DNA of 64,000 nt. Origin: Cytobacillus eiseniae. GTDB taxonomy: Bacteria; Bacillota; Bacilli; Bacillales; Cytobacillaceae. The notes under the pieces are model-generated. The model was not told the DNA's origin, searched no databases, and saw only the letters and a list, made by a program, of their open reading frames with translations. Made by a program: the position numbers and the translations under genes. This document shows, one piece after another, positions 30,319 to 41,008 of the stretch. The stretch's first letter is position 1. Each line of letters starts with the position of its first letter. The DNA lies in NCBI RefSeq assembly GCF_017874625.1, contig NZ_JAGIKZ010000002.1, positions 248,001-312,000 of the forward strand. The letters run 5' to 3'.

Positions 30319-32544
30319 ATGAGTAAAATGCGCGTTTACGAATATGCAAAAAAACAAAATGTTTCAAGTAAAGATGTCATAACGAAATTACAAAGTATGA
30401 ATATTGAGGTTTCTAATCATATGACAACAATTGAAGCGGCTGCCGTACAAAAATTGGACGGAATCTATAGCAAGAAAGAAGAGAAGCAACCTCAAATGCA
30501 AACTAATCAAAATAATAATGGCCAAAAGCCACAACCAAAAGAGCAAGTAAAAGCAAAAACAAATTCATCATCGAATAATGGAAGTCGTCCTGCTAATCAA
30601 TCTTCAAAACCAGCAAATAAAGCTGGGGAAGGAAGAACACAAAACCAGGGGAACAATAAGCCATTTAATAAAAATAACAGCAATCAAAGAAACAACAACA
30701 ATAACAATAATAAGAATAATAAAAACAGAAACAATAAAGGAAAGCAGCAGCAAGCTCAACCAGTACCAGCTCCAAAGAAAGTGAAGGAATTACCTGCAAA
30801 GATTACCTTCTCTGAATCATTAACTGTTGCTGAACTAGCAAAAAAGCTACATCGTGAACCATCAGAAATTATCAAAAAATTATTTATGCTCGGTGTAATG
30901 GCAACAATCAATCAGGAGCTTGATAAAGATGCGATTGAGCTTATTGCAGGTGAGTACGAAGTTGAAGTCGAAGAAGAAGTGATTGTTGATACAACTGATT
31001 TAGAAGTATACTTCACTGAAGATGAAGGTACGGATTTAGAAGAGCGCCCAGCTGTTGTTACAATTATGGGACATGTTGACCACGGGAAAACTACAACATT
31101 AGATTCGATACGTAACACAAAGGTAACAGCGGGAGAAGCTGGAGGAATTACCCAGCATATTGGTGCGTACCAAGTTGAAGTAAATGGAAAGAAAATTACT
31201 TTCTTAGATACACCTGGACACGCTGCATTTACAACGATGCGTGCGCGTGGAGCGAAAGTAACGGATATAACGATTTTAGTTGTAGCAGCAGATGACGGGG
31301 TTATGCCACAAACAATTGAAGCCATCAACCATGCGAAAGCAGCGGAGGTACCAATCATCGTTGCTGTCAATAAGATGGATAAAGAAGCGGCAAATCCTGA
31401 CCGAGTAATGCAAGAATTGACTGAGTATGGATTAGTTCCTGAAGCATGGGGCGGGGAAACGATATTTGTACCGATTGCTGCATTAAAAGGTGAAGGAATT
31501 GAAAATCTTCTTGAAATGATCTTACTTGTAAGTGAAATGGAAGAATATAAGGCAAATCCAAAACGTAATGCGGTTGGAACTGTAATTGAGGCACAATTAG
31601 ACAAAGGCAGAGGTTCTGTTGCTACTCTCCTTGTTCAAAATGGAACATTAAAAGTTGGAGATCCTATCGTAGTCGGAAACACATTTGGTCGTGTCCGTGC
31701 AATGGTAAATGATTTAGGACGTCGTGTGAAAGTAGCTGGACCTTCAACTCCTGTTGAAATAACTGGGCTAAATGATGTACCACAAGCAGGTGATCGCTTC
31801 GCTGTCCTTGATGATGAGAAAACGGCTCGTCAAGTCGGAGAAGCTCGTGCACAGCAAGCATTACAGGCTCAGCGCAGTGAAAAGACTCGTGTAAGCTTAG
31901 ATAACTTGTTTGAGCATATGAAACAAGGAGAAATGAAGGAACTTAATGTGGTTGTGAAGGCTGATGTTCAAGGCTCTGCCGAGGCACTTACTACTGCATT
32001 GCAAAAAATTGATGTAGAAGGTGTAAATGTACGTATTCTGCATACAGGTGCAGGCGCAATTAATGAATCAGATATTACACTTGCAGCTGCCTTCAATGCC
32101 ATTGTTGTAGGGTTCAATGTACGTCCAGATATTAATGCAAAACGTGCTGCCGATGCTGAAGGTGTTGAAATTCGTCTACACCGTATCATCTATAAAGTAA
32201 TCGAAGAAATTGAATTAGCAATGAAAGGTATGCTTGATCCAGAATTTGAAGAAAAAATCATTGGTCAAGCTGAAGTCCGCCAAACATTCAAAGTTTCGAA
32301 GATTGGTACAATTGCTGGTTCATATGTCATTGATGGGAAAATTACACGTGATAGTGGAATTCGTTTAATCAGAGAAGGCATTGTTGTCTTCGAAGGTGAA
32401 ATTGATGCACTGAAACGTTTTAAAGATGATGCAAAAGAAGTAAACCAAGGGTACGAATGTGGAGTTACAATTAAAAATTTCAATGATGTAAAAGAGGGAG
32501 ACATTATTGAGGCGTTCATTATGCAGGAGATTGAACGTAAGTGA
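30319..32544 (+). CDS. infB: Translation initiation factor IF-2
   Basis: IF-2 brings initiator tRNA to the 30S subunit and promotes subunit joining. The 741-residue protein has an N-terminal IF2N module, a low-complexity linker very rich in Asn, Gln and Lys (about residues 60-150), a second IF2N-type segment, the GTPase domain ([21 protein letters not shown]) and C-terminal domains II to IV. An in-frame internal start may produce a shorter form, as in other bacteria, but I cannot assign it. The stop overlaps ylxP (GTGA). Confidence 0.98.
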   Translation: MSKMRVYEYAKKQNVSSKDVITKLQSMNIEVSNHMTTIEAAAVQKLDGIYSKKEEKQPQMQTNQNNNGQKPQPKEQVKAKTNSSSNNGSRPANQSSKPANKAGEGRTQNQGNNKPFNKNNSNQRNNNNNNNKNNKNRNNKGKQQQAQPVPAPKKVKELPAKITFSESLTVAELAKKLHREPSEIIKKLFMLGVMATINQELDKDAIELIAGEYEVEVEEEVIVDTTDLEVYFTEDEGTDLEERPAVVTIMGHVDHGKTTTLDSIRNTKVTAGEAGGITQHIGAYQVEVNGKKITFLDTPGHAAFTTMRARGAKVTDITILVVAADDGVMPQTIEAINHAKAAEVPIIVAVNKMDKEAANPDRVMQELTEYGLVPEAWGGETIFVPIAALKGEGIENLLEMILLVSEMEEYKANPKRNAVGTVIEAQLDKGRGSVATLLVQNGTLKVGDPIVVGNTFGRVRAMVNDLGRRVKVAGPSTPVEITGLNDVPQAGDRFAVLDDEKTARQVGEARAQQALQAQRSEKTRVSLDNLFEHMKQGEMKELNVVVKADVQGSAEALTTALQKIDVEGVNVRILHTGAGAINESDITLAAAFNAIVVGFNVRPDINAKRAADAEGVEIRLHRIIYKVIEEIELAMKGMLDPEFEEKIIGQAEVRQTFKVSKIGTIAGSYVIDGKITRDSGIRLIREGIVVFEGEIDALKRFKDDAKEVNQGYECGVTIKNFNDVKEGDIIEAFIMQEIERK

Positions 32545-32822
32545 TCATTGGCCTAGCAGCCTGTGAATGTATTATTTATGATGCACACTCTTTAAAAGAA
32601 AAACGATCAGTCATGCTGCGTATTCTTACCCGATTGAAGCAGAAGTTCAATATTTCTGTATCAGAGGTCGATTTTCAAGATGTATGGCAACGTACGAAAA
32701 TTGCAATCGTTGCTGTCTCTTCCTCGCAGGTTTCGACGGAACAAGAATTACAGAATGCCCTTAAATTGATTGATTCGTTTCCAGAAATTGAGCGAACAAT
32801 AACAGATATTGAGTGGCTTTAA
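32541..32822 (+). CDS. ylxP: YlxP (DUF503 family)
   Basis: The 93-residue protein belongs to DUF503: [23 protein letters not shown] and [15 protein letters not shown] are its landmarks (quoted here in part: [20 protein letters not shown]). Function is unknown; its fixed place between infB and rbfA suggests a role in ribosome assembly. The start is GTG within the infB stop. Confidence 0.9.
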   Translation: MIIGLAACECIIYDAHSLKEKRSVMLRILTRLKQKFNISVSEVDFQDVWQRTKIAIVAVSSSQVSTEQELQNALKLIDSFPEIERTITDIEWL

Positions 32823-32838
32823 GAAGAGGTGAAATATA

Positions 32839-33204
32839 ATGAGCCTTCGAGCAAATAAAGTTGGAGAACAAATGAAAAAGGAATTGGGCGAAATCATCGG
32901 ACGTAAACTCAAGGACCCTCGGGTTGGGTTTGTTACGGTAACGGACGTTCAAGTAACTGGCGATCTTCAACAAGCAACTGTGTTTATTTCAGTCCTTGGT
33001 GATGAGGAGCAAAAGGAAAATACGTTAAAAGGCTTAGCGAAAGCAAAAGGCTTTATCCGTTCAGAAATTGGGCAGCGTATTCGATTGCGCAAAACACCTG
33101 AAATTCTCTTTGAATTTGATGAATCTATTGATTACGGAAATCGAATTGATACATTGCTTCATCAAATTCAGGACGAAAACCGTTCAAAGTCGAATGAAGA
33201 ATAG
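32839..33204 (+). CDS. rbfA: Ribosome-binding factor A
   Basis: RbfA assists late 30S maturation and 16S 5' end processing. The 121-residue protein has the KH-like fold signature: [20 protein letters not shown], then the region ending in [20 protein letters not shown]. It closes the rimP-nusA-infB operon; a terminator follows within 30 bases. Confidence 0.98.
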   Translation: MSLRANKVGEQMKKELGEIIGRKLKDPRVGFVTVTDVQVTGDLQQATVFISVLGDEEQKENTLKGLAKAKGFIRSEIGQRIRLRKTPEILFEFDESIDYGNRIDTLLHQIQDENRSKSNEE

Positions 33205-33229
33205 GGCTTACCCGAAAACAAAGAATGAG

Positions 33230-33261
33230 ATGGATAGACATATTTGTCTATCCATTTTTTT
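33230..33261 (+). terminator. Terminator after rbfA
   Basis: ATGGATAGACA and TGTCTATCCAT form a perfect 11-base-pair stem around a four-base loop, followed by TTTTTT. It separates truB from the nusA operon. Confidence 0.93.
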
Positions 33262-33362
33262 GAATAAAGTACAAGTTTCTTTGGGGAACCTTGATAATTG
33301 CCTTGCTCAAATCATGGAGCGATACAATTCTTGTTTTTGTACTTTTTAAAAGGAGGTATAAT

Positions 33363-34286
33363 ATGGAGGGAATTCTGCCATTATTGAAACCAAAAGGAAT
33401 GACTTCGCATGATTGTGTATTTAAGCTTCGGAAAATCTTAAAGATGAAACGAATCGGCCATACAGGGACATTAGATCCAGACGTGACTGGCGTACTTCCT
33501 ATTTGTATTGGTAAAGCAACTAAAGTGGCTGAATACATTACTGATGCGGGAAAAGCGTATGAAGGAGAAGTATCGATAGGGTTTTCAACGACAACAGAGG
33601 ATGCTTCAGGTGAAATAGTTGAACAAAAAAAAGTGGATCAATCATTTACTCGTGAACAAATCCTTTCAGTATTATCGAAATTGACTGGGGAGATCGTCCA
33701 AACACCCCCCATGTACTCAGCTGTCAAAGTGAATGGAAAAAGACTATATGAATATGCAAGACAGGGGATTGAGGTAGAAAGACCTTCAAGAAAAGTCATG
33801 ATTTATTCGATCGAGCTTCTTGATGATAGAACCGTTTTCACTGGAGAAATTATCCGATTCCGTTTCCGCGTTTCATGTAGCAAAGGAACATACATACGTA
33901 CATTAGCGGTAATGATGGGGCAAGAGTTAGGCTATCCTGCACATATGTCAGAACTTGTAAGAACTCAATCTGCTGCCTTTCAATTAGAAGACTGTCTCAC
34001 ATTGGAAGAGATTGAAAATAAAATGGGAGAAGGCAGTTTAGCTGATTCAATTTATCCATTAGAAACAGCACTTTCCCATTTGCCGAAATATAAGATAAAT
34101 GATACATTAGCTAAGAAAGTAAGAAATGGGGCAGTGTTGCACATCCCTGATCATTTATTAACTATAAAGGGCCCAATTGTGCTTGAAACAGCCGAAAGCC
34201 AAGCTTTAGCCATCTATGAACACCATCCACAGAAGCAAGGGTTGATGAAGCCAGCTAAAGTGTTAAGAAATGAGATACAAGTATAA
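33363..34286 (+). CDS. truB: tRNA pseudouridine-55 synthase TruB
   Basis: TruB converts U55 in the tRNA T-loop to pseudouridine. The 307-residue protein has the catalytic Asp38 in GHTGTLDPDVTGVLP, and RFRVSCSKGTYIRTLA. The ATG at 33363 has a very strong AAAGGAGGT upstream, while the open frame extends 72 bases further without one. Length is normal. Confidence 0.98.
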   Translation: MEGILPLLKPKGMTSHDCVFKLRKILKMKRIGHTGTLDPDVTGVLPICIGKATKVAEYITDAGKAYEGEVSIGFSTTTEDASGEIVEQKKVDQSFTREQILSVLSKLTGEIVQTPPMYSAVKVNGKRLYEYARQGIEVERPSRKVMIYSIELLDDRTVFTGEIIRFRFRVSCSKGTYIRTLAVMMGQELGYPAHMSELVRTQSAAFQLEDCLTLEEIENKMGEGSLADSIYPLETALSHLPKYKINDTLAKKVRNGAVLHIPDHLLTIKGPIVLETAESQALAIYEHHPQKQGLMKPAKVLRNEIQV

Positions 34287-34315
34287 GGCTCGGAAAAGAA
34301 AAAAGGTGAAACATC

Positions 34316-35266
34316 ATGGAAGTTATTTCAGTACAACATCCACTTCAACTAGAAAAAAAGGATTTGCCAGAACTTGTCATAGCTTTAGGCTATTTTGATG
34401 GGGTTCATTTAGGCCATCAAGAAGTCATCCTAAATGCGAAGAGGATGGCAAAGCAAAAAGGAATGAAGAGTGCAGTAATGACCTTTGATCCTCACCCATC
34501 TGTCGTTCTTGGGAAAAGTATCAAACATATTGAATATATTACTCCTCTGAAGGATAAAATCGAATTAATTTCTAATTTAGGAATTGATTATTTATTTGTT
34601 GTTCATTTTACAAAGGACTTTGCTAATTTATTGCCACAGGAATTTGTTGATCAATATTTAATCGGCCTCAATGTTCAGCATGTAGTAGCGGGGTTTGACT
34701 ATTCCTATGGGCGAATGGGGAAAGGAACAATGGAAACATTGCCATTCCATTCAAGGGAGCAATTTGATTATACGATTATCCCAAAATTATCAGCAAATAA
34801 AGAAAAAATAAGCTCGACACTCATTCGATCATTGTTGCGTAACGGAAAAATGGATGAACTGTATTCACTTTTAGGAAGGAATTACCGAACGACAGGAACG
34901 GTTATTCATGGAGACAAACGCGGCCGTACAATTGGATTCCCTACTGCAAATATTGAATTGGCATTGGATTACATGATTCCGCCATTAGGTGTCTATTGTG
35001 TCCGATTTTTTGTTGATGGCAAGTGGTATGATGGTGTCTGCAATGTCGGTTATAAACCTACCTTCAAAAGTGAGGCTGCAGCGAAGCCGTCGATAGAAGT
35101 TCATATATTTGATTTTGAACAAGATATTTATGGGCATGAGGCAACAGTTGAATGGCATTTACATTTAAGAAATGAACAAAAGTTTTCTGGAATTGCGGAA
35201 CTTGTGGCGCAAATAGAAAAGGATAAAGAACATGCCTTGCAATACTTCCAAAAAATCAGGGTTTAG
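34316..35266 (+). CDS. ribF: Bifunctional riboflavin kinase / FAD synthetase
   Basis: RibF (RibC in B. subtilis) makes FMN and then FAD. The 316-residue protein has the N-terminal adenylyltransferase motif ALGYFDGVHLGHQEVI, then the SSTLIR segment, and the C-terminal kinase motif GRTIGFPTANIE. An AAAGGTGA-type site precedes the ATG by a normal distance. It follows truB after 29 bases. Confidence 0.98.
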   Translation: MEVISVQHPLQLEKKDLPELVIALGYFDGVHLGHQEVILNAKRMAKQKGMKSAVMTFDPHPSVVLGKSIKHIEYITPLKDKIELISNLGIDYLFVVHFTKDFANLLPQEFVDQYLIGLNVQHVVAGFDYSYGRMGKGTMETLPFHSREQFDYTIIPKLSANKEKISSTLIRSLLRNGKMDELYSLLGRNYRTTGTVIHGDKRGRTIGFPTANIELALDYMIPPLGVYCVRFFVDGKWYDGVCNVGYKPTFKSEAAAKPSIEVHIFDFEQDIYGHEATVEWHLHLRNEQKFSGIAELVAQIEKDKEHALQYFQKIRV

Positions 35267-35275
35267 CCTTGCTTT

Positions 35276-35303
35276 TTGTCAAAAAAAGAGGTATCCTTAT
35301 AAA
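35276..35303 (+). promoter_or_regulatory. Sigma-A promoter for rpsO
   Basis: TTGTCA (35276-35281) and TATAAA (35298-35303) are 16 bases apart, starting right after the ribF stop. Confidence 0.7.
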
Positions 35304-35309
35304 CGTATT

Positions 35310-35658
<349 letters not shown>

Positions 35659-35670
35659 TAGAAATGGGTA

Positions 35671-35806
35671 GAGTGCCTATTTATCGGTGTCAAGCATAAG
35701 GATTCTGATTACGAAGGCATTATAAATCCTTCTGATGGATAAACTTATGACTGAAGCCTAGGCACTCGGAGTTAGACAATTGACTAATTCCGTGATACAA
35801 AATTTT
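35671..35806 (+). ncRNA. Candidate structured RNA between rpsO and pnp
   Basis: GAGTGCCTA (35671-35679) pairs perfectly with TAGGCACTC (35759-35767). Inside, GG, TCA and CATAAG (35686-35700) pair with CTTATG, TGA and CC (35744-35758), and GAAGG (35713-35717) pairs with CCTTC (35728-35732), leaving an asymmetric internal loop. A second hairpin (CGGAGTTAG with CTAATTCCG, 35767-35792) and a terminator follow. No coding sequence is present. Identity is unknown to me. Confidence 0.6.
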
Positions 35807-35815
35807 CTATTTCTA

Positions 35816-35846
35816 GAAAAGCGGGAATTATCCCGCTTTTTTATTA
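35816..35846 (+). terminator. Terminator between rpsO and pnp
   Basis: AAAAGCGGGA and TCCCGCTTTT form a stem around ATTA, followed by TTATT. Confidence 0.92.
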
Positions 35847-35976
35847 GTTTTAAAAAGAACACTTGTTTACATACATAAAGAAGCATTTTAACGAGTGAAA
35901 AAATTGTACATACTATTATTATGCATGAATTCATACTTAGATGAGCTATGTTGATTTATATAAGTGATGATAGATC

Positions 35977-36001
35977 CTTATCCTATAAAAAGTGGGATAA
36001 G
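35977..36001 (+). promoter_or_regulatory. Hairpin in the pnp leader
   Basis: CTTATCC (35977-35983) pairs with GGATAAG (35995-36001), directly upstream of the pnp ribosome binding site (GAGAGGGG). PNPase in other bacteria regulates its own mRNA through leader stems; this stem is in the right place, but a role is inference. I saw no convincing promoter in 35850-35970. Confidence 0.4.
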
Positions 36002-36020
36002 ATAGAGAGGGGTTACAAAG

Positions 36021-38141
36021 ATGGAACAAGATAAGCACATCTATTCAATAGAATGGGCAGGACGCAAACTTTCTGTTGAGATTGGCCAATTGGCAAAGCA
36101 AGCAAATGGTGCTGTGCTCGTTCGATACGGCGATACAGCTGTATTAAGTACAGCAACTGCATCAAAGGAGCCAAAAAACCTAGATTTCTTCCCGTTAACT
36201 GTAAATTACGAAGAGAGACTATACGCAGTAGGGAAAATTCCTGGTGGGTTCATTAAAAGAGAAGGCCGTCCAAGTGAAAAAGCCATTTTGGCGAGTCGTT
36301 TAATTGATCGACCAATTCGTCCGTTATTTGCTGACGGTTTCCGTAATGATGTACAAGTAGTAAGCATGGTTATGAGTGTTGATCAAGATTGTTCTTCAGA
36401 AATGGCAGCAATGTTTGGTTCATCACTTGCATTAAGTGTATCAGATATTCCTTTTAATGGGCCTATTGCTGGTGTGACGATTGGACGTATTGATGGTGAA
36501 TTTATTATTAACCCATCAGTTGACCAAGCTGAAAAAAGTGATATTCATTTAGTTGTTGCAGGAACAAAAGATGCGATTAATATGGTTGAAGCTGGAGCAC
36601 TTGAAATTCCAGAGGAAATCATGCTTGAAGCAATCATGTTTGGACATGAAGAGATTAAACGCTTAATTGCATTCCAAGAAGAAATTGTATCTGAAATTGG
36701 CAAAGCTAAAATGGAAATAATTCTTTATCAAGTAGACCAAGATATCGAAGCAAAAGTCCGTGAACTATGTGAGCGTGACATGATTGTTGCGATTCAAGTG
36801 CAGGAGAAGCATGCACGTGAAGCTGCTATTAAAGTTGTTAAAGATGAAATTTTAGCAAAATATGAAGAGCAAGAAGCAGATGCGGATGAGCTAAAGCAAG
36901 TAAAACAAATTCTTGATAAAATTGTTAAAGGTGAAGTGCGTCGTTTAATTACAGAAGATAAGGTTCGTCCAGATGGGCGTGGACTGGATGTTATCCGTCC
37001 ATTATCTTCAGAAATCGGGCTGCTGCCACGTACACACGGATCTGGCTTGTTCACTCGTGGGCAAACACAGGCGCTAAGCATTTGTACATTAGGTGCACTT
37101 GGTGATGTGCAAATTCTCGATGGTCTCGGAATTGAAGAAGAGAAGCGTTTCATGCATCATTATAATTTCCCTAACTTTAGTGTAGGTGAGACAGGCCCGA
37201 TTAGAGGACCAGGTCGTCGTGAAATTGGACATGGTGCATTGGGTGAACGTGCATTAGAGCCAGTTATTCCATCTGAAAAAGATTTCCCTTATACTGTCCG
37301 TCTAGTGTCTGAGGTATTAGAATCAAACGGTTCAACATCACAAGCAAGTATTTGTGCGAGTACACTTGCGATGATGGATGCAGGTGTGCCAATTAAAGCA
37401 CCAGTAGCAGGAATTGCGATGGGACTTATTAAGTCTGGTGAGCACTACTCGATTTTAACCGATATTCAAGGGATGGAAGACCATCTTGGAGATATGGACT
37501 TTAAGGTAGCTGGAACGGCTAAAGGTGTAACAGCATTACAAATGGATATTAAGATTGAAGGGTTATCTCGTGAAATTTTAGAAGAGGCACTTCAACAGGC
37601 GAAAAAAGGCCGTATGCAAATTCTTGATTCAATGCTTGCTACAATTTCTGAACCGAACAAAGAGCTTTCACAATATGCGCCAAAAATCTTAACAATGAAT
37701 ATTAATCCTGATAAGATTCGTGATGTAATTGGACCGAGCGGAAAGCAAATCAATAAGATCATCGAAGAAACAGGTGTGAAGATTGATATTGAACAGGATG
37801 GAACAGTATTCATTTCCTCAACAATTGAAGAAATGAACCAAAAGGCGAAGAAGATTATTGAAGATATCGTTCGTGAAGTTGAAGTCGGTCAAATGTATCT
37901 TGGAAAAGTAAAACGAATTGAAAAATTCGGTGCATTTGTTGAAATCTTCAATGGAAAAGATGGTCTTGTGCATATTTCTGAGCTTGCTGAGGAACGTGTT
38001 GGGAAAGTTGAAGACGTCGTTGCGATTGGTGACGAATTGCTTGTAAAAGTAACTGAGATCGATAAGCAGGGACGAGTGAATTTATCTCGCAAGGCAGTTC
38101 TTCGAGAGCAAAAAGAACAAAAGGAAAATGCACAGAAATAA
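36021..38141 (+). CDS. pnp: Polynucleotide phosphorylase
   Basis: PNPase degrades RNA phosphorolytically from the 3' end and is part of the RNA turnover machinery. The 706-residue protein has two RNase PH domains (the second with [11 protein letters not shown] and [15 protein letters not shown]), an all-alpha linker, then a KH domain ([20 protein letters not shown]) and an S1 domain ([16 protein letters not shown]). Length and order are standard. Confidence 0.99.
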   Translation: MEQDKHIYSIEWAGRKLSVEIGQLAKQANGAVLVRYGDTAVLSTATASKEPKNLDFFPLTVNYEERLYAVGKIPGGFIKREGRPSEKAILASRLIDRPIRPLFADGFRNDVQVVSMVMSVDQDCSSEMAAMFGSSLALSVSDIPFNGPIAGVTIGRIDGEFIINPSVDQAEKSDIHLVVAGTKDAINMVEAGALEIPEEIMLEAIMFGHEEIKRLIAFQEEIVSEIGKAKMEIILYQVDQDIEAKVRELCERDMIVAIQVQEKHAREAAIKVVKDEILAKYEEQEADADELKQVKQILDKIVKGEVRRLITEDKVRPDGRGLDVIRPLSSEIGLLPRTHGSGLFTRGQTQALSICTLGALGDVQILDGLGIEEEKRFMHHYNFPNFSVGETGPIRGPGRREIGHGALGERALEPVIPSEKDFPYTVRLVSEVLESNGSTSQASICASTLAMMDAGVPIKAPVAGIAMGLIKSGEHYSILTDIQGMEDHLGDMDFKVAGTAKGVTALQMDIKIEGLSREILEEALQQAKKGRMQILDSMLATISEPNKELSQYAPKILTMNINPDKIRDVIGPSGKQINKIIEETGVKIDIEQDGTVFISSTIEEMNQKAKKIIEDIVREVEVGQMYLGKVKRIEKFGAFVEIFNGKDGLVHISELAEERVGKVEDVVAIGDELLVKVTEIDKQGRVNLSRKAVLREQKEQKENAQK

Positions 38142-38215
38142 TGAACAAAAGCATAATCGCCCCGGATTTTTATACACAAAGTGCGATTATATAATTTTCT
38201 ATACTATGTTAATTA

Positions 38216-38244
38216 AAAGTCAGGAGAAGCCTCCTGACTTTTTG
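38216..38244 (+). terminator. Terminator after pnp
   Basis: AAGTCAGGAG and CTCCTGACTT form a ten-base-pair stem around AAGC, followed by TTTTG. Confidence 0.92.
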
Positions 38245-38353
38245 TATATCCATGTTATAAATAGAAGCAATTATTACATACTAGGTAGTAAGGACTTAGG
38301 CGGTTTTAGCTTGTCCCTTCAAAACAACATGTTAAATGAAGGAGTCGTAGAAA

Positions 38354-39307
38354 ATGAGAAAGTATGCTCATTTCGTCATTATTTGTCTACTAGCATTAAT
38401 AATTGTTAATCATCCAATCATAGATCAATATGCAGCTGGCACAGAAATAGGCAATGAAGTCTTTTCAAAAGAAAATGATGAATTATATATGGAAATAATC
38501 AAAAGTTCAGAAAGCCTATATATTCCGCCGATCGATGCAAAAGTCGATCGCGTGTGGAAAGCAATCCCAGGACTGAATGGAGTAGAAGTTGATATAAAGG
38601 CCTCCTACGAAAAAATGAAATCAGATGGTAAGTATAAAAAAGAAAAGCTTGTATTTAAACAAATTGCACCAAAAGTTAATTTAAGTGATTTGCCACCAAC
38701 TCCCGTTTATAAAGGACATCCGGATAAAAAGATGGTAAGCTTTCTTATTAATGTCGCATGGGGAAACGAATACTTAACTGATATGCTGGCAACTTTAAAA
38801 AAGCATAATGTATCAGCCAGCTTCTTTTTGGAAGGCAGATGGGTTCAGAATAATCCTGAGTTAGCTAAAATGATTGAAGAGGCAGGACATGAAATAGGAA
38901 ATCACTCGTATACACACCCAGATATGAAGACGATCTCTACGCCAAAGGCAAGAGAAGAAATCCGCAGAACAAATGAGGTAATCAAAGCGACAACAAATAA
39001 ATCTGTTCGATGGTTTGCTCCTCCTAGTGGAAGCTATCGGGATGAAATTGTTCAAATAGCTGCAGAGGAAAAGCTAGGGACAGTCATGTGGACGGTAGAT
39101 ACGGTCGATTGGCAGAAGCCAACTCCAGATCAATTAATTCAGCGTGTCATAAGTAAGGTTCATAATGGAGCAATGATATTGATGCATCCTACAGATTCAA
39201 CAGCTAAATCATTAGATCAATTAATCCAAATGCTGAAGCAAAAGGATTTACAAATGAACACAGTTACTGAATTATTAAGTGCTGAGAGAACAATTGAAAC
39301 TCGATAA
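38354..39307 (+). CDS. ylxY: YlxY, polysaccharide-deacetylase-like sporulation protein
   Basis: The 317-residue protein has an N-terminal membrane segment or signal (about residues 6-20) and a C-terminal NodB-type fold. The motif that normally carries the catalytic Asp pair (FTFDDG) reads FLINVAWGNEY here; the metal-site HSYTH motif is kept, and the R-x-P-x-G motif reads APPSGSY. So classical deacetylase activity is doubtful. To my recollection the same change is found in B. subtilis YlxY, so it is a family trait. Position before mlpA matches B. subtilis. Confidence 0.9.
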   Translation: MRKYAHFVIICLLALIIVNHPIIDQYAAGTEIGNEVFSKENDELYMEIIKSSESLYIPPIDAKVDRVWKAIPGLNGVEVDIKASYEKMKSDGKYKKEKLVFKQIAPKVNLSDLPPTPVYKGHPDKKMVSFLINVAWGNEYLTDMLATLKKHNVSASFFLEGRWVQNNPELAKMIEEAGHEIGNHSYTHPDMKTISTPKAREEIRRTNEVIKATTNKSVRWFAPPSGSYRDEIVQIAAEEKLGTVMWTVDTVDWQKPTPDQLIQRVISKVHNGAMILMHPTDSTAKSLDQLIQMLKQKDLQMNTVTELLSAERTIETR

Positions 39308-39327
39308 TCTTGTTTGAACAACTAATT

Positions 39328-39355
39328 TTGGAAAAATATGCGATAATAGTATAAA
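39328..39355 (+). promoter_or_regulatory. Sigma-A promoter for mlpA
   Basis: TTGGAA (39328-39333) and TATAAA (39350-39355) are 16 bases apart in the gap after ylxY, about 40 bases before the mlpA start. Confidence 0.65.
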
Positions 39356-39396
39356 ATTAATAGGTGCAGCAGAGTATCGAGACTGGAGGAATTTAA

Positions 39397-40632
39397 TTGA
39401 TAAAGAAGTATACGTGTCAAAATGGAGCAAGAGTTGTACTAGAAAAGATCCCAACTGTACGATCTGTTGCGATTGGTGTTTGGATTGGAACAGGATCAAG
39501 GGATGAGAACAAGGAGAATAATGGAATATCTCATTTTCTAGAACATATGTTTTTTAAAGGGACGAAAACGAGATCAGCGAGAGAAATAGCTGAATCCTTT
39601 GATAGCATCGGTGGACAAGTTAATGCTTTTACATCGAAAGAATATACTTGCTACTATGCAAAGGTTCTTGATACACATGCCCATTTTGCACTTGAAGTAT
39701 TAGCAGATATGTTTTTTAATTCAACTTTTGTTGAAGAAGAATTGGATAAAGAGAAAAAGGTTGTGTACGAAGAAATAAAAATGTATGAAGACACACCTGA
39801 TGATATTGTACATGATCTTTTAAGTAAGGCTATTTATGAAAATCATCCACTAGGTTATCCAATTTTAGGAACAGAAGAAACACTTGCAACTTTTAATGGG
39901 GAAAAATTAAAGCAGTATGTACATAATATGTATACACCTGAAAATATTGTTATTTCAATTGCAGGGAATATTGAAGAATCCTTCATTCGTGAAGTAGAAC
40001 AATTCTTCGGCTCCTATGAAGGTGGAAGTCGTGAAAAAGCAGAAGGCAAACCAGCATTTCACTCGAATCAAATTGCCAGGAAAAAAGATACGGAACAAGC
40101 ACATTTATGTATTGGCTTTGATGGGTTACAGGTTGGCCATGAAAACATGTATGATTTAATTATTCTAAATAATATTTTAGGTGGAAGCATGAGCAGCCGT
40201 TTATTCCAGGATGTAAGAGAACAGAAAGGACTGGCATACTCTGTATTCTCTTATCATTCAGCATTTCAAGACAGCGGAATTGTTACGCTCTATGGGGGTA
40301 CTGGTGCTAATCAACTGGATGAACTATTCGGAACGATGCAAGATACATTAAATAAATTGAAACAAGAAGGAATTACTTCGAAAGAATTAACGAATTGCAA
40401 AGAACAGCTTAAAGGAAGCCTTATGTTAAGCTTAGAAAGTACAAATAGTAGAATGAGCCGCAATGGCAAAAATGAATTATTGCTTGGTCGCCATCGATCA
40501 TTAGATGAAATTATTGAGCAAATTGATGCTGTAACGAAGAATGGTGTCGATGAAATGGCAAACACCATATTTACTGATGATTATTCGGTTGCATTAATTA
40601 GCCCAAGTGGTGAATTACCAAAAAATATATAA
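39397..40632 (+). CDS. mlpA: MlpA (YmxG), M16-family zinc protease
   Basis: The 411-residue protein is an M16 (pitrilysin/processing peptidase-like) zinc protease with the inverted zinc motif HFLEH at residues 46-50 and the downstream metal-ligand region EKKVVYEEIKMYED. The C-terminal half has the family segment GLAYSVFSYHSAF. The start is TTG after GGAGGA. B. subtilis MlpA was linked to regulation of extracellular protease production; the mechanism is unclear. A strong terminator follows. Confidence 0.93.
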   Translation: MIKKYTCQNGARVVLEKIPTVRSVAIGVWIGTGSRDENKENNGISHFLEHMFFKGTKTRSAREIAESFDSIGGQVNAFTSKEYTCYYAKVLDTHAHFALEVLADMFFNSTFVEEELDKEKKVVYEEIKMYEDTPDDIVHDLLSKAIYENHPLGYPILGTEETLATFNGEKLKQYVHNMYTPENIVISIAGNIEESFIREVEQFFGSYEGGSREKAEGKPAFHSNQIARKKDTEQAHLCIGFDGLQVGHENMYDLIILNNILGGSMSSRLFQDVREQKGLAYSVFSYHSAFQDSGIVTLYGGTGANQLDELFGTMQDTLNKLKQEGITSKELTNCKEQLKGSLMLSLESTNSRMSRNGKNELLLGRHRSLDEIIEQIDAVTKNGVDEMANTIFTDDYSVALISPSGELPKNI

Positions 40633-40637
40633 ACCTT

Positions 40638-40672
40638 AAAAAACAGTCTGTTCATTGAACAGACTGTTTTTT
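40638..40672 (+). terminator. Terminator after mlpA
   Basis: AAAAAACAGTCTGTTC and GAACAGACTGTTTTTT pair perfectly around ATT. The symmetric A and T runs mean it could act in both directions. Confidence 0.95.
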
Positions 40673-40735
40673 AGTAGTCTAAACTGGCATCTTGTTCGAT
40701 AAGTTAATAAAGAGAAGAATGAAGGGGGGAGTAAA

Positions 40736-40978
40736 ATGAGGTTAAGTGAGCTAAGTGGAAAAGAAATAGTAGATGTCAAAAAAGCAGAAAGATTAGGGGT
40801 GCTTGGTCAAACTGATCTCGAAATTGATGAAAAAAATGGACAAATAAAAGCGTTGGTTATCCCATCACTGAAATGGTTTGGCTTGAAAAGACAAGGGGAT
40901 GAAATACGTGTTCCATGGACGCATATAAAAAAGATTGGGAATGATATGATTATTTTAGATATAACGGAAGAGGAGTAG
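40736..40978 (+). CDS. ymxH: YlmC/YmxH family PRC-barrel sporulation protein
   Basis: This 80-residue protein has one PRC-barrel domain (MRLSELSGKEIVDVKKAERL and IKALVIPSLKWFG). YlmC/YmxH proteins are common in endospore formers; the exact function is unknown. GGGGGGAG precedes the ATG. It lies between mlpA and the spoVF operon as in B. subtilis and is closed by its own terminator. Confidence 0.92.
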   Translation: MRLSELSGKEIVDVKKAERLGVLGQTDLEIDEKNGQIKALVIPSLKWFGLKRQGDEIRVPWTHIKKIGNDMIILDITEEE

Positions 40979-41008
40979 CAATAATCAATCCAACTCCGAA
41001 CTTTGAAG

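Noticed and set aside
30912-31604. Long open frame (230 codons) on the minus strand inside infB
   Set aside because: It is a codon-use shadow of infB; the product is rich in Ser and Ile with no family features.
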